Shown: one piece after another, positions 34,135-34,137 of the stretch | How positions within the stretch are numbered: position 1 is the stretch's first letter | Layout of the letters: the number at the start of each line of letters is the position of its first letter | Assembly: GCF_009663145.1 (NCBI RefSeq) | Contig: NZ_VKHR01000020.1 | Coordinates: forward strand, 41,556 to 75,692 | DNA: 34,137 nt | Direction: 5' to 3' | Source: Shewanella sp. TC10 | GTDB lineage: Bacteria; Pseudomonadota; Gammaproteobacteria; Enterobacterales; Shewanellaceae | Position numbers and translations under genes: made by a program | The notes under the pieces: model-generated | What the model was told of the DNA's origin: nothing | The model's database searches: none | Seen by the model: only the letters and a program-made list of their open reading frames with translations

Positions 34135-34137
34135 TCA
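34110..34137. repeat. Perfect 12-bp inverted repeat at the window end
   Basis: TGATTACAGCTC (34110-34121), TTCT, GAGCTGTAATCA (34126-34137). The right arm is the reverse complement of the left arm and stops precisely at the last base. A fold-back artefact at a contig end is the likeliest cause. Confidence 0.8.

Overview
The window reads as a contig of a marine gammaproteobacterium, most probably Shewanella. The support is gene content and order: a three-gene fumarate reductase operon (frdC-frdA-frdB), prmA followed by dusB-fis, the block yigB-xerC-yigA-dapF-lysA-lptM // cyaY, cyaA // hemCDXY, and directly after hemY a large LapA/BpfA-type surface adhesin. The genus is inferred from proteins and synteny; there is no rRNA gene in the window.

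Layout. 1-452: palindrome-rich non-coding DNA ending in the frd terminator. 453-4012 (minus): frdB, frdA, frdC, with CRP-like and FNR-like sites upstream of frdC. 4372-6722 (plus): prmA, then dusB-fis behind a promoter with a GC-rich discriminator. 6706-15890: a genomic island of about 9.1 kb inserted at the 3' end of fis and bounded by a perfect 46-bp direct repeat. 15891-19453: resident chromosome again, with the original bidirectional fis terminator, two tandem PepSY-type membrane proteins, a divergent exported Kelch protein behind a 3.5-copy 23-bp repeat, and a short hemerythrin gene with an NsrR-like operator. 19598-24354 (minus): yigB, xerC, yigA, dapF, lysA, lptM. Then cyaY (plus), cyaA (minus), hemC-hemD-hemX-hemY (plus) and the start of the adhesin gene, which the window end cuts off.

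The island is the most interesting part. Its right end holds one minus-strand module with the layout of a phage satellite of PICI-like type: tyrosine integrase, an unknown 187-aa protein, an AlpA-type regulator, a primase-like (AEP) protein and a VirE-type helicase. No capsid, tail or terminase genes are present. The left part is accessory cargo: a TenpIN-like type III toxin-antitoxin locus (an RNA antitoxin of two 54-nt repeats, an attenuating terminator and the toxin gene), an unknown membrane-anchored protein, a zinc-ribbon membrane protein, an HExxH metallopeptidase-like protein, and a repeat-rich non-coding region resembling an iteron origin or operator cluster. AACCCACA motifs at both island ends are good candidates for integrase arm sites. 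The island also carries its own diverged copy of the fis terminator, so fis still ends in a hairpin after integration.

The last 28 bases form a perfect 12-bp inverted repeat with a 4-base loop that reaches exactly to the window end and creates the stop codon of the adhesin frame. I read this as a probable fold-back artefact of a contig end, so the adhesin should be treated as partial. No tRNA, rRNA or CRISPR array was seen.
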